From an uncultured Bacilli bacterium (lineage in GTDB: Bacteria; Bacillota_I; Bacilli_A; RF39; UBA660), in NCBI GenBank assembly GCA_947632115.1, contig CANROB010000008.1:1-55169 (forward strand): a stretch of 55,169 nucleotides of DNA, in the 5' to 3' direction. Positions 51,481 to 55,169 of this stretch are shown in pieces. How positions within the stretch are numbered: position 1 is the stretch's first letter; the number at the start of each line of letters is the position of its first letter. The translations under genes were made by a program, and so were the position numbers. A model generated the notes under the pieces. That model was not told the DNA's origin, searched no databases, and saw only the letters and a list, made by a program, of their open reading frames with translations.

Positions 51481-52675
51481 ATTGAGCAGCTTTGTAAGCA
51501 TCTCTTGCAATCATGACTTCTTCATTCGTTGGAATGACATAAATTGGGCAAACAGAATCGGGAGCAGAGATTATTCCTTCTTGTTTTTCTTTATAACTTG
51601 CTATTTCCATATTGGCTTCTTTATCAATCTTTAAGCCAATGCAATTTAATTTGTTAATAATAGCTTCTCTAAACTCACGAGCATTTTCTCCTAAACCAGC
51701 TGTAAAGACAATCGCATCTACTTTTCCCTCTAGTTTTACATAATATTCGGCAATGTATTTGACAATTCTTTCAATATACATGTCATTAGCTAATTTAGCT
51801 CGTTCGTCTCCATCGTTCATCGCATTTTCAATATCACGATGATCAGCATACTTGCCACTAACACCTAAAAGACCACTTTTCTTATTTAAGACAGTCGTAA
51901 CTTCTTCAACAGACATGCCAGATTCTTTACAAACATATTCAATGATAGAAGGATCAATACTACCTGTACGAGTTCCCATCATAAGTCCATCTAATGGCGT
52001 AAGTCCCATCGTTGTATCATAAGATTTTCCTTCTTTTACACAGCAGATACTACTTCCACTACCGATATGACAACTAATTAAATTGACATCTTCTTTTCCT
52101 AACATCTTTTGTACCGCATTGGTAATATATTTATGACTAGTTCCATGGAAACCATATTTTCTAACTCCATACTTTTCATACCACTCATATGGTACTGGAT
52201 AAATATAACTTAGGGGTGGCATTGTTTGATGGAAAGCCGTATCATAAACAGCAACCATTGGAACATTTGGTAATGCCTCTCTCATCGCTTCAATTCCTGC
52301 TAAATTACCAGGATGATGAAGAGGTCCTAATTTCGTTAATTCGCGAATATTTTGAATCACTTCATCATCGATTAAAACGGAATCAGAATACTTTTCTCCA
52401 CCATGTAACACACGATGTCCTACTCCCTTAATCTCATCCATACTAGAAATAGCGTTGTGCTTAAATAATTCATCGATTAGTACTTGTACTGCTTCTGCAT
52501 GATCTTTGATAAACTTTTCTCCACGAATCTTTTGACCGTTGATTTTGGTATTCCAAAAACTATCTTCTTGGCCAATCTTTTCGATATAACCACTTATAAT
52601 TACTTTTTCTTCTGGCATTTCATAAGCTGTAAATTTTAAGGAAGAACTTCCTGCATTAACTGATAATATTTTCAT
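51479..52675 (-). CDS. ackA: Acetate kinase
   Basis: Interconverts acetate and acetyl phosphate, producing ATP in fermentation. The protein begins with the ASKHA phosphate-binding motif VNAGSSSLKF. KYGFHGTSHKYI, the nucleotide-binding HIGSGSSICC and the late FTAGLGENAREFR are all intact, and 398 residues is standard. It is the last gene of the lysS-phosphatase-lipoprotein-ackA run, 14 bases after the lipoprotein stop with AAAGGA before the ATG. No pta gene is adjacent in this window. Confidence 0.98.
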   Translation of the reverse strand: MKILSVNAGSSSLKFTAYEMPEEKVIISGYIEKIGQEDSFWNTKINGQKIRGEKFIKDHAEAVQVLIDELFKHNAISSMDEIKGVGHRVLHGGEKYSDSVLIDDEVIQNIRELTKLGPLHHPGNLAGIEAMREALPNVPMVAVYDTAFHQTMPPLSYIYPVPYEWYEKYGVRKYGFHGTSHKYITNAVQKMLGKEDVNLISCHIGSGSSICCVKEGKSYDTTMGLTPLDGLMMGTRTGSIDPSIIEYVCKESGMSVEEVTTVLNKKSGLLGVSGKYADHRDIENAMNDGDERAKLANDMYIERIVKYIAEYYVKLEGKVDAIVFTAGLGENAREFREAIINKLNCIGLKIDKEANMEIASYKEKQEGIISAPDSVCPIYVIPTNEEVMIARDAYKAAQ

Positions 52676-52689
52676 AACATTTTCCTTTC

Positions 52690-53133
52690 TTATTTCAATA
52701 ATAAATTTACTACTTTTCTAAATGTTGCATTTTGGATATTAGATCCTCCAACGGAAAGAGACGTACCATCATAATAAATGGTAATTCTTTCTTCTTTTCC
52801 ACCTTCCACATCGTATCCTATTTTTTCTTCTTTTAAGTTAAAAAACTGAGAACTAAAAGCGGCTGACAAGATTTCGTCATACTGATCTTGTGTTAGACTA
52901 ATGGTTCTTAATCCTTCAGTACTAGTGTCATCAATCGTAATACTTTTATCGGTTTTTAATATAGCCTCTATCGTATCAGGGTTTTGAACACCTCCCTGAG
53001 ACTTGTGGTAAACAATCACAACGCCTTCTTCATTCCCATAAGTACTTACTTTTACTTTTTCGTCAGTTTTTTTGCCACAACCAACAAGAAGAACGATAAC
53101 ACACAAACATAAACCTAAAAATAACTTTTTCAT
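52690..53133 (-). CDS. Small putative lipoprotein
   Basis: A 147-residue protein with a classical type II signal: MKKLFLGLCLCVIVLLVGC with lipobox LVGC (Cys about 19). It would be processed by LspA and anchored outside the membrane. The mature part is a small beta-rich domain (VVIVYHKSQGG, KSITIDD, EERITIYYDGTSLSVGG). No family is recognised. Its start overlaps the histidine phosphatase stop by 4 bases, and ackA follows by 14 bases. Confidence 0.8.
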   Translation of the reverse strand: MKKLFLGLCLCVIVLLVGCGKKTDEKVKVSTYGNEEGVVIVYHKSQGGVQNPDTIEAILKTDKSITIDDTSTEGLRTISLTQDQYDEILSAAFSSQFFNLKEEKIGYDVEGGKEERITIYYDGTSLSVGGSNIQNATFRKVVNLLLK

Positions 53134-53666
53134 TTTACCTCATATTCTATCACTCTTAGATTAGGAATTTCCATTCTACTTAAATTACCATCTTCGGGGA
53201 TAGATCCTAATAAATAGTGAATGACACGAACAACAGCACTGTGAGTAACAAGGAGAACTTTTTTATCAGCATATTTTACCTTGCTTTCCTCAATAAACTC
53301 TGATACTCGCCTCATAAAATCTTGAATTCTTTCGATATTTTGAACATTCGTATTTAAAATGACATCCCAGCAATCCCAAGAATCAACGTCCGAGATAGCC
53401 ATTCCTTCATTGAATCCCCAGTCTCTTTCCCGAATTCTATCATCCGTATTAATAGGAAGTGTATTTCCTACAAGGATTTTTGCTGTTTGTCTTGCCCTAA
53501 TAAGGGGAGAGGAAATCACGACATCAAAATGGAGATTATCTATTTCTTTTTTTAACAATTCTGCTTCTTCAATTCCCTTTTGGGATAAGGGAATATCCGT
53601 TATTCCTTGAACTTTCCCTTCTTCGTTCCAAGCCGTCGTACCATGTCTTACTACATATAAAAGCAT
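53130..53666 (-). CDS. Histidine phosphatase (phosphoglycerate-mutase superfamily)
   Basis: A 178-residue enzyme with the catalytic RHG motif in LYVVRHGTTAWN (His about 8), ISSPLIRARQTAKI, ERDWGFNEG, and the second catalytic His in LLVTHSAVVR. It is too short for a true glycolytic phosphoglycerate mutase, so a phosphatase with unknown substrate is the better call. It starts 1 base after the lysS stop and overlaps the lipoprotein gene, so it is part of the lysS operon. Confidence 0.88.
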   Translation of the reverse strand: MLLYVVRHGTTAWNEEGKVQGITDIPLSQKGIEEAELLKKEIDNLHFDVVISSPLIRARQTAKILVGNTLPINTDDRIRERDWGFNEGMAISDVDSWDCWDVILNTNVQNIERIQDFMRRVSEFIEESKVKYADKKVLLVTHSAVVRVIHYLLGSIPEDGNLSRMEIPNLRVIEYEVK

Positions 53667-53667
53667 C

Positions 53668-55167
<1,500 letters not shown>

Positions 55168-55169
55168 TC

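Overview
The window comes from an AT-rich, low-GC Bacillota chromosome. PolC and DnaE occur together, LTA synthase and a YfhO-type protein point to a Gram-positive teichoic-acid envelope, and an intact SigK-type sigma factor points to an endospore former. Gene neighbourhoods (lepA with hemW, sepF-divIVA-ileS) are of the Bacilli type. TGA is used as a stop codon, so the code is standard and this is not a mycoplasma. I cannot name the species. It looks like an uncultured-lineage Bacilli-like organism.

Layout. Bases 1 to about 3050 are the right part of an integrative mobilizable element: a hairpin-rich candidate oriT, a MobV/Pre relaxase, a small charged protein and a tyrosine integrase, ending in repeats next to a chromosomal small-RNA gene. 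Almost all of the remaining 52 kb is minus-strand housekeeping sequence. In window order it holds: recG and a small-multidrug-export-type membrane protein; a HerA-type ATPase; an LTA synthase with a membrane partner; an HAAS-domain membrane protein; a tandem ThyX overlapping tmk; lepA, a three-HTH regulator and hemW; a tail-anchored protein next to a rhomboid protease; lspA-rluD; a SepF-like paralogue; a glutaminyl cyclase; recD2 and a 50-residue membrane protein; a cysteine/calcium-repeat surface protein divergent from sigK; a Fic protein; a T-box-controlled CYTH-ileS pair behind sepF-divIVA; dnaE; rpmB (plus strand); a coiled-coil/DUF1292 pair; yfhO (plus strand); polC followed by a membrane protein and a 753-residue toxin-like protein; nrnA, an EEP-family hydrolase, ackA, a lipoprotein, a histidine phosphatase and lysS.

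How the parts relate. Genome maintenance (RecG, RecD2, HerA, PolC, DnaE, NrnA), dTMP supply (ThyX-Tmk), translation (LepA, IleS, LysS, L28, RluD), division (SepF, DivIVA) and envelope biogenesis (LtaS, YfhO, LspA, rhomboid) dominate. The accessory or little-described parts are: the mobile element, whose relaxase and integrase share a C-terminal tail; a strong-promoter, strong-terminator sRNA at its edge; a dense cluster of ATTTCCC motifs (the Noc half-site sequence) in and around recG; and the large toxin-like protein with its membrane neighbour after polC.

Expression signals are very compact. Many genes have TATAAT only 15 to 25 nt before the start codon, and many use GGTGAT, the 3' part of the extended Shine-Dalgarno, instead of AGGAGG. 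No tRNA, rRNA, insertion sequence or CRISPR array was recognised.
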